Of a stretch of DNA of 64,000 nt, positions 26,418 to 34,911 are shown piece after piece. The notes under the pieces are model-generated. The model saw only the letters and a list, made by a program, of their open reading frames with translations, was not told the DNA's origin and did no database searches. The stretch covers positions 1 to 64,000 of the forward strand of contig JAFBIU010000008.1 in the NCBI GenBank assembly GCA_021531775.1. The letters are read 5' to 3'. Each line of letters starts with the position of its first letter. The stretch's first letter is position 1. The DNA is from Parabacteroides distasonis. Its GTDB lineage: Bacteria > Bacteroidota > Bacteroidia > Bacteroidales > Tannerellaceae. The translations under genes and the position numbers were made by a program.

Positions 26418-26633
26418 TTACTCAGCAGGAGCAGCTTCCACAGCTGCAGAATCGGCCGGAGCTACTTCAGTAGCTGTAGAATCAGCAACGGCTGCCTCTT
26501 CAACAGGAGCAACAGCTTCTTCTACTACCGGTTCTGTTTCAGCAACAGCTTCCGTGTTCTCAGCAGCCTTATTGCTGCATGATGCGAATGATACAGCTGC
26601 AACAACAGCAGCGAATGCAACTAACTTTTTCAT
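26418..26633 (-). CDS. small acidic Ala-rich lipoprotein
   Basis: A 71-residue protein. MKKLVAFAAVVAAVSFASC is a lipoprotein signal with the lipobox Cys at 19. The mature 52 residues are almost only A, E, V, T, P, D and S (repeated VEEA, ADSTA, APADSAA), so probably an unstructured envelope tether. A longer in-frame start at 26684 would place a basic stretch before the signal and is rejected; the promoter at 26682-26689 also supports ATG 26633. Monocistronic with its own terminator, which suggests high expression. Confidence 0.8.
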   Translation of the reverse strand: MKKLVAFAAVVAAVSFASCSNKAAENTEAVAETEPVVEEAVAPVEEAAVADSTATEVAPADSAAVEAAPAE

Positions 26634-26681
26634 TTTCTTCTTCAATTTAAACGGTCTATCATTTCTTTTTCTAAAACGTCG

Positions 26682-26689
26682 CAAATGTA
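26682..26689 (-). promoter_or_regulatory. promoter of small lipoprotein gene
   Basis: CAAATGTA reads TACATTTG on the minus strand, 49 bp upstream of the start at 26633. Confidence 0.6.
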
Positions 26690-26791
26690 TGCATTATTCA
26701 AACATGTTGTACAACATATTTCGTGTTTTATTGGAAATATGTTACATTCTTGACACAAGTCAGAAACAAGAGCCGTTTAAACCATCAGAAG

Positions 26792-28456
26792 TCAATAGTT
26801 ACTGTATAAGTAACGTTTGATGCTCTTCTTCGGGGTCTTCTCAAACTCTGTCGGATAGAGTTGCAATTGCGAGACGGCCTCGTAGGGAGCCAACAATTTA
26901 TTGAGTGCGATCCGGTTCTGCTCCATGATGACCGGCAGATCATCATGCGAAACACCTGTACTATCGACCGTATCATAATCAGGATAAACCAGACCGATCA
27001 GTTTGCCCTCCTTTTCGATGACCACACTCTCCATCACGAAAGGCAGGTTGTTCAGTTTCGACTCGATCTCCTCCGGATAGATGTTCTGTCCGCTCGGTCC
27101 GAGAATCATGGTCTTGCTTCGGCCTCGGATATAAATACGTTTTTCCGTATCGATCGTACCCAAATCGCCCGTCCGCAACCAGCCATCTTCCGTAAAGACA
27201 TTGGCCGTTGCCTCTTCGTTCTTATAATACCCACGCATCACGTTTTCGCCATAGACCTGAATCTCGCCTACCTTATTATAAGGATCGTCCGAATCGATAC
27301 GTACCTGCATGATGCCTTTCAGTATCTTGCCACATGATCCCGGCACATACTGTTCATGATTCTCATAGCTGATCAACGGTCCGCATTCGGTCATGCCATA
27401 ACCGACCGTATAGGGAAACTTGATCTTGTGCAGGAACTCGGCCACCTCTTCGTTCATGGCAGCTCCTCCGACAATCACCTCCCGGAAGCGACCGCCCAAC
27501 GCATCGACCAACCGCTTGCGGATCTGGGCATAGATGCGGGAATCCAGCAACGGGATATTGAGAGCCACACGCATGGTCGTCTTGCTCAACTGCGGCTGGA
27601 TCATCTTCTTGTAGATCTTCTCCAGGATCAAGGGCACCATCAGGATCAGGTTGGGCTTGACCTCTTCAAAAGCCTTCATCAGAATTTTGGGCGAAGGAAT
27701 CTTTCCCAACAAATAGACATGCACGCCAAAAGCCATCGGCACCAACAGGTTGAAAGCACAACTGTAGGCATGGGCCAAGGGCAGGAAACAGATCTCACGC
27801 TCACCCCGGAACAGCAGATCGAGCGTCCGAGCATAGGTCACATTGCCCGCCAGGTTGTTTCCCGTCAGCATGACACCCTTACTGAAGCCGGTCGTACCGG
27901 AGGTATAGTTCAATTCGATCACCTTGTCATTCTCCAATTCGGCATACACGATGTCCTCTTTCCGGAAACCATTCGGATAGGTTTCAGCCATCAGTTCATC
28001 CATCGTTTTCAGGATCTTCTGGATATTCTCGCCATCCCGCTGGTGCAGACAACGGAAGTCGGACAACGAAAAGACACCTCGCACCTCTTCAATCCGATCC
28101 TCCTCCATGGAGTCCCAGATCCGGTCGCTCACAAACAGGAAGACCGATTCGGAATGATTGATGATATGATGCACATCATTCGGGTTGAAGTCCTGCAGGA
28201 TCGGGACAATGATCGCACCATAGGTGATGACCGCCATATAGGCGATGCACCAACGTGCACTGTCTTTGCCGATCAAGGCCACCTTATCCCCCCGACGCAC
28301 CTGACACTCCCGAAAGAGCAGATGGATGCGGGCAATCTCCTCCGCCATTTGGCCGAACGTGAAACTGGTATCTTTTCCATAATCGGTCAATGCGGGCAAG
28401 TCCCAATTCTCCTGGAAACTCTTCTCATATATTTTAATGAAGTTCTCTTGTATCAT
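26792..28456 (-). CDS. AMP-binding long-chain fatty acid CoA ligase
   Basis: A 554-residue acyl-activating enzyme of the ANL superfamily. The P-loop-like YTSGTTGFSKGVML lies near residues 182-195, YGMTECGPLISYE near 340, TGDLGTIDTEKRIYIRGRSK near 425, and the C-terminal Lys motif KTPKKSIKRYLY is at the end. It activates fatty acids to acyl-CoA via acyl-AMP. Monocistronic, divergent from the C1 peptidase gene at 28590. Confidence 0.92.
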   Translation of the reverse strand: MIQENFIKIYEKSFQENWDLPALTDYGKDTSFTFGQMAEEIARIHLLFRECQVRRGDKVALIGKDSARWCIAYMAVITYGAIIVPILQDFNPNDVHHIINHSESVFLFVSDRIWDSMEEDRIEEVRGVFSLSDFRCLHQRDGENIQKILKTMDELMAETYPNGFRKEDIVYAELENDKVIELNYTSGTTGFSKGVMLTGNNLAGNVTYARTLDLLFRGEREICFLPLAHAYSCAFNLLVPMAFGVHVYLLGKIPSPKILMKAFEEVKPNLILMVPLILEKIYKKMIQPQLSKTTMRVALNIPLLDSRIYAQIRKRLVDALGGRFREVIVGGAAMNEEVAEFLHKIKFPYTVGYGMTECGPLISYENHEQYVPGSCGKILKGIMQVRIDSDDPYNKVGEIQVYGENVMRGYYKNEEATANVFTEDGWLRTGDLGTIDTEKRIYIRGRSKTMILGPSGQNIYPEEIESKLNNLPFVMESVVIEKEGKLIGLVYPDYDTVDSTGVSHDDLPVIMEQNRIALNKLLAPYEAVSQLQLYPTEFEKTPKKSIKRYLYSNY

Positions 28457-28488
28457 ACAGCATGCGATAATTTTAGTTCAGATTGGTA

Positions 28489-28496
28489 CAAAGTTA
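28489..28496 (-). promoter_or_regulatory. promoter of acyl-CoA ligase gene
   Basis: CAAAGTTA reads TAACTTTG on the minus strand, 33 bp upstream of the start at 28456. Confidence 0.6.
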
Positions 28497-28550
28497 TAAA
28501 CTTCCTGCAAAAACAACGTATAAGAGAAGCGTAAATTGCAGATTTTTCGT

Positions 28551-28558
28551 TATGTTTG
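28551..28558 (+). promoter_or_regulatory. promoter of C1 peptidase gene
   Basis: TATGTTTG, 32 bp upstream of the start at 28590. Confidence 0.6.
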
Positions 28559-28589
28559 CCTCCAAATACGAATTTAAAAAGGATAAAGC

Positions 28590-29780
28590 ATGAAAAAAAC
28601 GATTGTAGCGGCCAGTTTGCTGCTGGCCATGTCTGCCAACTTATTCGCGCAAGACAACAAAGAGGAGGGGTATGTATTTACTCCGGTCAAGGAATTGAAA
28701 GTCACTTCTGTCAAGAACCAGAATCGGACAGGTACCTGCTGGTGCTTCTCAACCCTGAGTTTCTTGGAATCCGAACTGATCCGCATGGGCAAAGGCGAAC
28801 AGGATCTTTCTGAAATGTTTGTCGTAAGCCAATGCTACAAGGACAAAGCCGACAAATATGTTCGTCTGCATGGCGATCTGAACTTTGCACAGGGCGGTTC
28901 GTTCATCGACCCGTTGTATGTCTGGAAGAAATATGGTATAGTACCTGAAGAGGTCATGAAGGGCTTGAACTACGGAGAGGACATGCACGCCCATAGTGAG
29001 ATGGAATCGGCTGCTGCCGCCTATCTGGGAGCTATCATTAAGAATCCGAACCGCAAGTTGTCAACGGCTTGGAAACGTGGCTTTGACGGTATCATCGATG
29101 CCTATCTGGGCGAAGCTCCTGCCAAATTCACTTATCAAGGTAAGGAATACACCCCGAAATCCTATGCAGCCGAACTGGGCTTGAATCCGGATGACTACGT
29201 ATCGTTGACCTCCTTCACCCACCATCCCTTCTACGAGCAGTTTGCCATCGAAGTACAGGACAACTGGTTGTGGGCTCTCTCCTACAATTTGCCGATGGAT
29301 GAGCTGATGCAGGTGATGGAGAATGCCATCAACACAGGCTACTCCATTGCATGGGCTTCAGACGTGAGCGAAAAGGGCTTCACCCGCAACGGTATCGCCA
29401 TTGTGCCCGATGTTGAGAGCATGGAACGTAGCGGTTCAGATCAGGACCATTGGTTAGGTCTCTCCAAGAGCGAAAAGGATGCCGAGATCCAGAAGATGAT
29501 GAACAAGCCCTGTCCGGAACTGAAGATCACGCAAGAGATGCGTCAAGAGGCTTACGACAATTACCAGACAACCGATGACCATGGTATGCACATCTACGGT
29601 ATTGCCAAGGACCAGACTGGCAAGAAGTACTACATGGTGAAGAACTCCTGGGGTACTGACAATAAATACAAAGGTACTTGGTATGCTTCCGAGGCGTTCG
29701 TTCAATACAAGACCATGAACATCGTGGTACACAAGAATGCTCTGCCGAAAGCAATCAAAGCGAAATTGGGCATTCAGTAA
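28590..29780 (+). CDS. secreted C1-family aminopeptidase (bleomycin hydrolase/PepC-like)
   Basis: A 396-residue cysteine peptidase with a signal peptide (MKKTIVAASLLLAMSANLFAQ). NRTGTCWCFSTLSFLESELI holds the catalytic Cys (about residue 49), DDHGMHIYGIA the His (about 332) and VKNSWG the Asn (about 351), the complete papain-type triad in PepC order. It is shorter than cytoplasmic PepC (about 440) and exported, so probably a periplasmic peptidase. Monocistronic, with a strong terminator at 29807-29848. Confidence 0.92.
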   Translation: MKKTIVAASLLLAMSANLFAQDNKEEGYVFTPVKELKVTSVKNQNRTGTCWCFSTLSFLESELIRMGKGEQDLSEMFVVSQCYKDKADKYVRLHGDLNFAQGGSFIDPLYVWKKYGIVPEEVMKGLNYGEDMHAHSEMESAAAAYLGAIIKNPNRKLSTAWKRGFDGIIDAYLGEAPAKFTYQGKEYTPKSYAAELGLNPDDYVSLTSFTHHPFYEQFAIEVQDNWLWALSYNLPMDELMQVMENAINTGYSIAWASDVSEKGFTRNGIAIVPDVESMERSGSDQDHWLGLSKSEKDAEIQKMMNKPCPELKITQEMRQEAYDNYQTTDDHGMHIYGIAKDQTGKKYYMVKNSWGTDNKYKGTWYASEAFVQYKTMNIVVHKNALPKAIKAKLGIQ

Positions 29781-29806
29781 TTGAAGTTTCAGTTGAATAA
29801 AGATTT

Positions 29807-29848
29807 AGCCTGCCGACAGAGATTCACGCCTCGTCGGCAGGCTTTTTT
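29807..29848 (+). terminator. Rho-independent terminator of C1 peptidase gene
   Basis: AGCCTGCCGAC (29807-29817) and GTCGGCAGGCT (29833-29843) form an 11-bp perfect stem followed by six T. The right arm is also coding sequence of the convergent Arc-type gene. Confidence 0.9.
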
Positions 29849-30003
29849 GTTTTCTTGGGCATACGTTTCGCCCTTTTCAGCGCCTCCGAGATGATCCATT
29901 GCAATTGTCCGTTGGTCGAACGGAACTCATCCGCTGCCCACGCCTCAATCGCATCCATCATCTCGGAGTCGATACGCAAAATAAAACTTTTCGTCTTCAC
30001 CAT
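29824..30003 (-). CDS. Arc-family ribbon-helix-helix DNA-binding protein
   Basis: A 59-residue basic protein. SFILRIDSEMMDAIEAWAADEFRS (residues 6-29) is the beta strand and helix A of a ribbon-helix-helix fold, and TNGQLQWIISEALKRAKR (30-47) is helix B. The tail MPKKTKKPADEA is basic. It starts 16 bp after the stop of the SPFH gene on the same strand, an SPFH-Arc pairing I recall from Bacteroidales genomes. Probably a small dimeric regulator, perhaps of its own operon (inference). Confidence 0.8.
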   Translation of the reverse strand: MVKTKSFILRIDSEMMDAIEAWAADEFRSTNGQLQWIISEALKRAKRMPKKTKKPADEA

Positions 30004-30019
30004 ACGTATCTGTCACGGA

Positions 30020-30970
30020 TCAATGGTTCAACGTTCCAGTATTCAAGACGGGTTGTGCAGAATCCTCCCCACAAAGAACGACCATCAGGTTGCTGACCAT
30101 AGCTGCTTTCTTGTCGTCATCCAACTCGACCACCTGTTCCTCGGCCAGGCGGTCCAAGGCCATCTTGACCATCGAAACGGCACCTTCCACTATCTTCTCA
30201 CGAGCCGAAATAACAGCCGATGCCTGCTGGCGACGCAACATGACAGCGGCAATCTCCGGTGCATAGGCCAAATAGTTGATACGTGCCTCGACCACCTCAA
30301 TACCGGCAATGGCCAATCGCTCATTCAGTTTCTGTTCCAATTGCTGATTGATCTCTTCGCCTCCGCCTCGCAAGGTCAGTTCACTGGTCTTTCCATCCAC
30401 ATCGTCGTAGGCATATTGTCCGGCCACTTGACGCAAGGCCGCATCGCTTTGTGTCTTGACAAATTGCTCAAAGGCATTCATAATGCTTTTCACATCCGCA
30501 CCAATGACATTCGCATCCTTCTGAGCCATGGTTTGTGCATCAATCTCAAACATCGCTTTGTAGGTATCGCTCAATTTCCAAACCAGCACCAAACCGATCA
30601 TCACCGGATTACCCACTTGGTCGTTCACCTTGATTGGTTCTGCATCCAGATTACGCGCACGCAAAGAGAGTTTTTTCGTCGTGATGAAAGGATTGACCCA
30701 ATAATAACCGGTCTTGGTAAATGTTCCCCGATAGGCCCCGAAGAACATCATCACACGAGCTTCGCCCGGTTCGAGCATCACGAACCCGGCCATCAGCACC
30801 AAGTCGATCACAAAAAGCAGGGAAGCACCGATGACAACTCCTGGACTGTCATCATCCTCTATACCCATGACAAATGCCCCAATAGAGAGCAACAAGCACA
30901 CGATGATTACAAACCACATCAAGAACCCATTCAAAGTCAAACCATTAAAAGCAACTTCTTTCTTTTCCAT
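30020..30970 (-). CDS. SPFH-domain (band 7 / stomatin-like) membrane protein
   Basis: A 316-residue protein. Two N-terminal hydrophobic segments (about residues 8-32 and 40-64) are followed by the SPFH domain (GEARVMMFFGAYRGTFTKTGYYWVNPFITTKKLSLRARNLDAEPIKVNDQVGNPV) and a helical coiled-coil region with LNERLAIAGIEVVEARINYLAYAPEIAAVMLRRQQA. SPFH proteins form membrane-associated oligomeric cages or microdomains and often affect protease activity. Operon with the Arc-type gene. Physiological role here unknown. Confidence 0.9.
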   Translation of the reverse strand: MEKKEVAFNGLTLNGFLMWFVIIVCLLLSIGAFVMGIEDDDSPGVVIGASLLFVIDLVLMAGFVMLEPGEARVMMFFGAYRGTFTKTGYYWVNPFITTKKLSLRARNLDAEPIKVNDQVGNPVMIGLVLVWKLSDTYKAMFEIDAQTMAQKDANVIGADVKSIMNAFEQFVKTQSDAALRQVAGQYAYDDVDGKTSELTLRGGGEEINQQLEQKLNERLAIAGIEVVEARINYLAYAPEIAAVMLRRQQASAVISAREKIVEGAVSMVKMALDRLAEEQVVELDDDKKAAMVSNLMVVLCGEDSAQPVLNTGTLNH

Positions 30971-31058
30971 GACTATACTATTTACTTGTTAATAACTCCG
31001 ATATCCTCCTTGTGCGCACCTCATAGAATGATATCATTTTGATACTTTTTAAAAGCCC

Positions 31059-32645
31059 CTATTCATAGTTAAACCCCTCAATGGTTCCTGTCTCCGACGA
31101 GAAGTTCACGCCTATCTGATAGAGCTTCCTGGGATCGGTCAGATAGGGACGGGCATAACCCTTGTCCTTGATCTGCTGCAAAGCCTGTTCGGCAGAACCA
31201 TCCAACTTAAACTCGAAGATATAGACGTAATCAGGTGTCTCCACAATGCAATCAACACGACCTCGGCTTTGCTCCATTTCGTTATAGACCGTATAGACAC
31301 TCAAGAGACGCAACAACAGGTAGAATGTGTACTGGAAATAGCGTTCGTATTCCCGTTCGTCTTGCTTCCGACGCATGGAGTAAGGCACACTGGCCAAGAA
31401 AGCTGTCAGTTGGTCACGGAACTGTTCCAACCGACCTCGCTGAAGAGCCATGACAGCCTGCTGTATCCAAGAGGTTACTCGTTCCTTGGATTGCAGATAG
31501 TTAGAAGCAACCAAGGCCAAGAATCCTTTTTTCACCTCATTATTCGGGAAATCCAACAAATAGGTATTCAGGTCCCGATTATACCTCTTGATCGTCAAGT
31601 AACCGCTCTGATAGATCATCGGTAGGGGTTGTTCCACCGTAGCCTTATAATCGATAAACTCTTCTGGGAAATAGTATTGACCTATCATTTCATTGAGTTG
31701 TTCACCAGAATGGTTCAACAGACGAACGAGATAGGTAGGCGTACCCGATGCGAACCAGTAATCCTCTACGCTCAAATGACGGAAACATTTCAGGATACTG
31801 AAGGGATTGAAGATATCGGTCATCCGTTTGCCAAAATGATAACCGTCATATCGGTCTTTCAGTACCTGAATGGTTTGCTCTTCATTCAAATTCAATTCGT
31901 CAGCCAAAAGGTGAATGGAATCACCAAATACAGACAACAGTTCATCTTTGGTAATTCCACACAAAGACTCGTAATCTCTTACCATACTGATGTCATCTGG
32001 CTGGTTGAATCCACTGAAGACACTCACCTGCGAGAACTTGGTGACACCCGTCAGGAGGACAAACTGCAAGTGGGCATCAGCCCCTTTGAAGACCGAATAG
32101 AAGCCTTTCAGGATATTCCGATTCTGTTCTTCCAACAGGATCTCCTGATCATCTTCGACCGTCATTTTACCTGAATCCAGTACATCCAAAATGGGTTTGT
32201 CGTATTCATCCACCAAGACAACAGCCCGTCGGCCTGTCTGTTTGTGAGCCTGTTCCAGCACGTAGGCAAAGCGGTCTCCCAAATCGCCTTTGACTGGAAG
32301 TGCGCCATAGATCTGCTCCCATGCGGTTAGATAAATGTTGATCTTATTTTCCAGATTACCCGACTTTTCAAATTGGGTATTGTTGAAATCAATATGGAAC
32401 ACTGGATATTCCAGCCAGTTCTGTTCCAACTGCTCCATGGCCAATCCTTTGAACAGCTCCTTGTGTCCCAAGAAATAATGTTCGAGGGTAGAGACCAGCA
32501 GGCTCTTGCCGAACCGTCGGGGACGACTCAGAAAGTAGATACTGCCCGTTGTCACCAACTGGTAGATTAAGTCTGTCTTATCTACATAGACATATCCTTC
32601 GTTGCGGATACGGTCAAAACTTTGGATTCCGATCGGATATTTCAT
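31059..32645 (-). CDS. AAA-ATPase-like / PD-(D/E)XK (DUF1703-type) protein
   Basis: A 528-residue paralogue of the family seen at 8408, from a different branch. It starts MKYPIGIQSFDRIRNEGYVYVDKT. SRPRRFGKSLLVSTLEHYF (about residues 40-58) is the P-loop-like motif and RAVVLVDEYDKPILD (about 138) the Walker B-like motif. The C-terminal nuclease-like part has GRVDCIVETPDYVYIFEFKLD (D...ExK, about residues 463-483). A strong AAGGAGGCAATGCA leader precedes the ATG and recurs at 34604-34618. Role unknown. Confidence 0.87.
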   Translation of the reverse strand: MKYPIGIQSFDRIRNEGYVYVDKTDLIYQLVTTGSIYFLSRPRRFGKSLLVSTLEHYFLGHKELFKGLAMEQLEQNWLEYPVFHIDFNNTQFEKSGNLENKINIYLTAWEQIYGALPVKGDLGDRFAYVLEQAHKQTGRRAVVLVDEYDKPILDVLDSGKMTVEDDQEILLEEQNRNILKGFYSVFKGADAHLQFVLLTGVTKFSQVSVFSGFNQPDDISMVRDYESLCGITKDELLSVFGDSIHLLADELNLNEEQTIQVLKDRYDGYHFGKRMTDIFNPFSILKCFRHLSVEDYWFASGTPTYLVRLLNHSGEQLNEMIGQYYFPEEFIDYKATVEQPLPMIYQSGYLTIKRYNRDLNTYLLDFPNNEVKKGFLALVASNYLQSKERVTSWIQQAVMALQRGRLEQFRDQLTAFLASVPYSMRRKQDEREYERYFQYTFYLLLRLLSVYTVYNEMEQSRGRVDCIVETPDYVYIFEFKLDGSAEQALQQIKDKGYARPYLTDPRKLYQIGVNFSSETGTIEGFNYE

Positions 32646-32696
32646 TGCATTGCCTCCTTACTTTTACTTTATAGAACGCTCTATGTGACACGTATG

Positions 32697-32809
32697 TTAC
32701 TTGGTTTCTTTATCGTAATATGCACACAGCATCTTGGCTTCCATCGACTTGCCCAAACGACAACAACGGGTCACGAAACTCACGATTGCCTTTATTGATG
32801 TGTGTACCC
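32697..32809 (-). pseudogene. remnant of a DUF1703-type AAA gene
   Basis: The minus strand starts MGTHINKGNREFRD, nearly the same as the gene at 8408-10024 (MGTYINRGNIEFRD). It then jumps, with a frame change and a loss of about 26 codons, to RCCRLGKSMEAKMLCAYYDKE, matching CRRFGKSMAAKMLCAYYDK of the intact gene. Nothing of the remaining 480 residues is left. The intact DUF1703 gene next door begins 52 bp further on. Confidence 0.85.
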
Positions 32810-32855
32810 ATAATCTCTTTACTTTTGCGGGAGACAGAAGTTCCCCATTCCGTTT

Positions 32856-32863
32856 CAAAGGTA
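32856..32863 (-). promoter_or_regulatory. promoter left from the DUF1703 remnant
   Basis: CAAAGGTA reads TACCTTTG on the minus strand, 47 bp upstream of the remnant start at 32809. It may now serve the intact gene at 31059-32645. The rest of 32864-33055 shows nothing recognisable. Confidence 0.4.
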
Positions 32864-33055
32864 ACGGTTTTATCTGGAACAGCCAATGAATTTTGTTCCT
32901 TCTTATTATACTGTCAGACAAAAGTCGTGATTGTTCCGAATTACCACATCTGTTCAGACTCCCCAAAAGCGAAGTCACAGCGAAAGAAGAGCGAAGGCAG
33001 TAGCTGCTACTTATGATGTTCGTCGGCCATCACTTATGACGACCGTCTGACTTCA

Positions 33056-34534
33056 CTAATTTTCAGCTAAAGAGATACCTCCACCTAACGACTTATAGAG
33101 CGTAATGCGTTGTGTACAATAGCCAATGAACGCATCAGCCAAATCTAATCGAATCTGTAACAACTGGCTTTGAGCAGCCAAGACATCTAAGTAAGAGGCC
33201 TTCCGCTCTCGATAGAGTTGCTGGCTATAAGAAAGGGCATTCTTCAATGCCGTATAGCGTTGTGCCAAATTTACAAAGCGTAAATAGTTCATTTTATAAT
33301 ACATCAAGGTATTCGAGACCTCCGTACAAGCAGCAAGTACAGTTTGTTTAAACTCAACCAGACGCTGTTGACTTTCGATCTCTTTGACCCGTTTGGCATG
33401 TCGCAACTCCCCTTGATTAAAAATAGGCTGTATCAAACCAGCAAAGAGGTCATACACAACAGAAGTCGGAAAATCACTCCACGATCCGACATTATTCTCG
33501 GAAGTGGACAAACCCACTTCCAATCGCAGGGAAGGATAAAGTGCAGAACGTGCAACATCCTGCAAATGAAATGCCTCACGCACTTTGGCCTCAGCCAACA
33601 TCACATCCGGTCTATACTGAATCAGATCAGCAGGAATCCCGATAGCGATTGAGTCATTCAGTGCACGTGAATGGATGACCGTTTCTAAATCGGCTCGTCG
33701 AATCTCTCCCTCTGTTCGACTCAGCAACAAATTCAACGTGTTTTCGGTAATAAACAACTGACTTTGAATATCCGGAAGAATAGCTTTTGCCCGATACAAC
33801 TCGGCCTTCGCTTGTTCGACAGCCACATGAATTCGAGAAAGAGTAGCAGAGGAACGCTCCCCCGGTGTCGCTATGATCATGGATGTGTCTTTCCGAGTCA
33901 CTTGACGCAATAATTCTTCCTGTTCTTCCAAATAAGTCTGATTCGAAACGATAATCTCTTGCACAGCCTCCAACTTTTCGTCCAATCCAACCAAACGATA
34001 ATACAACGTGGCCACATCTGCTATCAATTTCACACGTACCCCCTGCATAGTTGCCTGGTCTTGCAGTAATGACTCAAAAGCAGCCTTTCGTTTACTCGAC
34101 AATTTACCCCAAAGATCCATCTCCCAATTGGTTAAAGCGAGACCCAAACCATGCTCATTGTAATGGACATGGGGAGGCCGCTCCTTCTTTTGATTTTGAT
34201 AAAGCGAGAGCGTAACGGACGGAAAAAAGGACATCAATGATTTATCATAGTAGCTTACTGCCTTTTGAATCTGTAGCAACGAAGATTTTAGTGTGTGATT
34301 CCGTACCAGTGCCGAATCGATGAGTGGAGCTAATTGTGGATCCGTATAATAATCATACCAGACAATACCTGCCACCGTGAAGCCCTCCTTTACCATAGAA
34401 AGACTATCCGGCTGACGATAGGCCGGAACCTCTATTTGTGTAATAGCCGGCTGATAAGAATGAAATGCACAACTCATTCCGACCACCAACCAACACAAGC
34501 TACCAAACAATTGATATAACGTTTTCGACATCAT
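33056..34534 (-). CDS. NodT-type RND efflux outer membrane lipoprotein
   Basis: A 492-residue TolC-like protein. The signal ends in a lipobox, VVGMSC (Cys about residue 21). Two OEP repeats are visible: DPQLAPLIDSALVRNHTLKSSLLQI...NWEMDLWGKLSSKRKAAF in the first half and IPADLIQYRPDVMLAEAKVREAFHLQDVARSALYPSLRL...PIFNQGELRHAKRVKE in the second. That layout is typical of NodT/OprM outer-membrane channels of tripartite pumps. No RND pump or membrane-fusion gene is adjacent, so it is an orphan in this window. Confidence 0.88.
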   Translation of the reverse strand: MMSKTLYQLFGSLCWLVVGMSCAFHSYQPAITQIEVPAYRQPDSLSMVKEGFTVAGIVWYDYYTDPQLAPLIDSALVRNHTLKSSLLQIQKAVSYYDKSLMSFFPSVTLSLYQNQKKERPPHVHYNEHGLGLALTNWEMDLWGKLSSKRKAAFESLLQDQATMQGVRVKLIADVATLYYRLVGLDEKLEAVQEIIVSNQTYLEEQEELLRQVTRKDTSMIIATPGERSSATLSRIHVAVEQAKAELYRAKAILPDIQSQLFITENTLNLLLSRTEGEIRRADLETVIHSRALNDSIAIGIPADLIQYRPDVMLAEAKVREAFHLQDVARSALYPSLRLEVGLSTSENNVGSWSDFPTSVVYDLFAGLIQPIFNQGELRHAKRVKEIESQQRLVEFKQTVLAACTEVSNTLMYYKMNYLRFVNLAQRYTALKNALSYSQQLYRERKASYLDVLAAQSQLLQIRLDLADAFIGYCTQRITLYKSLGGGISLAEN

Positions 34535-34553
34535 TTTCTTCTATTCATCAACT

Positions 34554-34604
34554 CTAAACACTCGAAAAAGTAGGCGAGCATAAACTCATGCAGAGAAGTT
34601 TCAT
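34554..34604 (-). CDS. short upstream ORF in the efflux gene leader
   Basis: A 16-codon ORF (MKLLCMSLCSPTFSSV) preceded by AAGGAGGCAATGCA, the same leader that precedes the DUF1703 gene at 32645. It ends 19 bp before the efflux start. It may be a translated leader peptide or the stump of a lost DUF1703-type gene. Confidence 0.35.
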   Translation of the reverse strand: MKLLCMSLCSPTFSSV

Positions 34605-34635
34605 TGCATTGCCTCCTTCTGTATTATCTGCGAGG

Positions 34636-34643
34636 CAAATGTA
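34636..34643 (-). promoter_or_regulatory. promoter upstream of efflux gene
   Basis: CAAATGTA reads TACATTTG on the minus strand, 102 bp upstream of the efflux start and 32 bp upstream of the short ORF. Confidence 0.5.
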
Positions 34644-34772
34644 AGGATTATTCCGCAAAGTCGTATAAGGGAACTGTTTTTATCGGTAGTAACAGGAGGA
34701 TGTCTGGTTGGTTAGCTGCATTGTGAGTGGATCATAAGGTAAAAGGTCGCTGAACATAGGTGGCTATCTATT

Positions 34773-34896
34773 TGAATGCCTATTCACAGCATGTCCGGAC
34801 GTCGTCAAACGATCGCCTGACGGACGTCAGGCATTTGACTGACGGTTATCAAGCACTTGTTTGACAACAACCGGACATGCTTTGAATAGGCGTTCA
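34773..34896. repeat. 124-bp branched inverted repeat
   Basis: Outer arms 34773-34798 and 34871-34896 match at 24 of 26 positions (TGAAYGCCTATTCAMAGCAT...). Inside are a 7-bp pair GTCAAAC (34804-34810) / GTTTGAC (34859-34865) and a perfect hairpin GCCTGAC-GGAC-GTCAGGC (34815-34832). The 377-bp gap 34535-34911 contains this, the leader ORF and its promoter, but no other gene. Confidence 0.8.
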
Positions 34897-34911
34897 GATG
34901 GGATGGGAACA

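Noticed and set aside
34773-34896. tRNA or attC-like site
   Set aside because: No T-loop, anticodon stem or CCA-type features and no integron core sites; recorded only as a branched inverted repeat.
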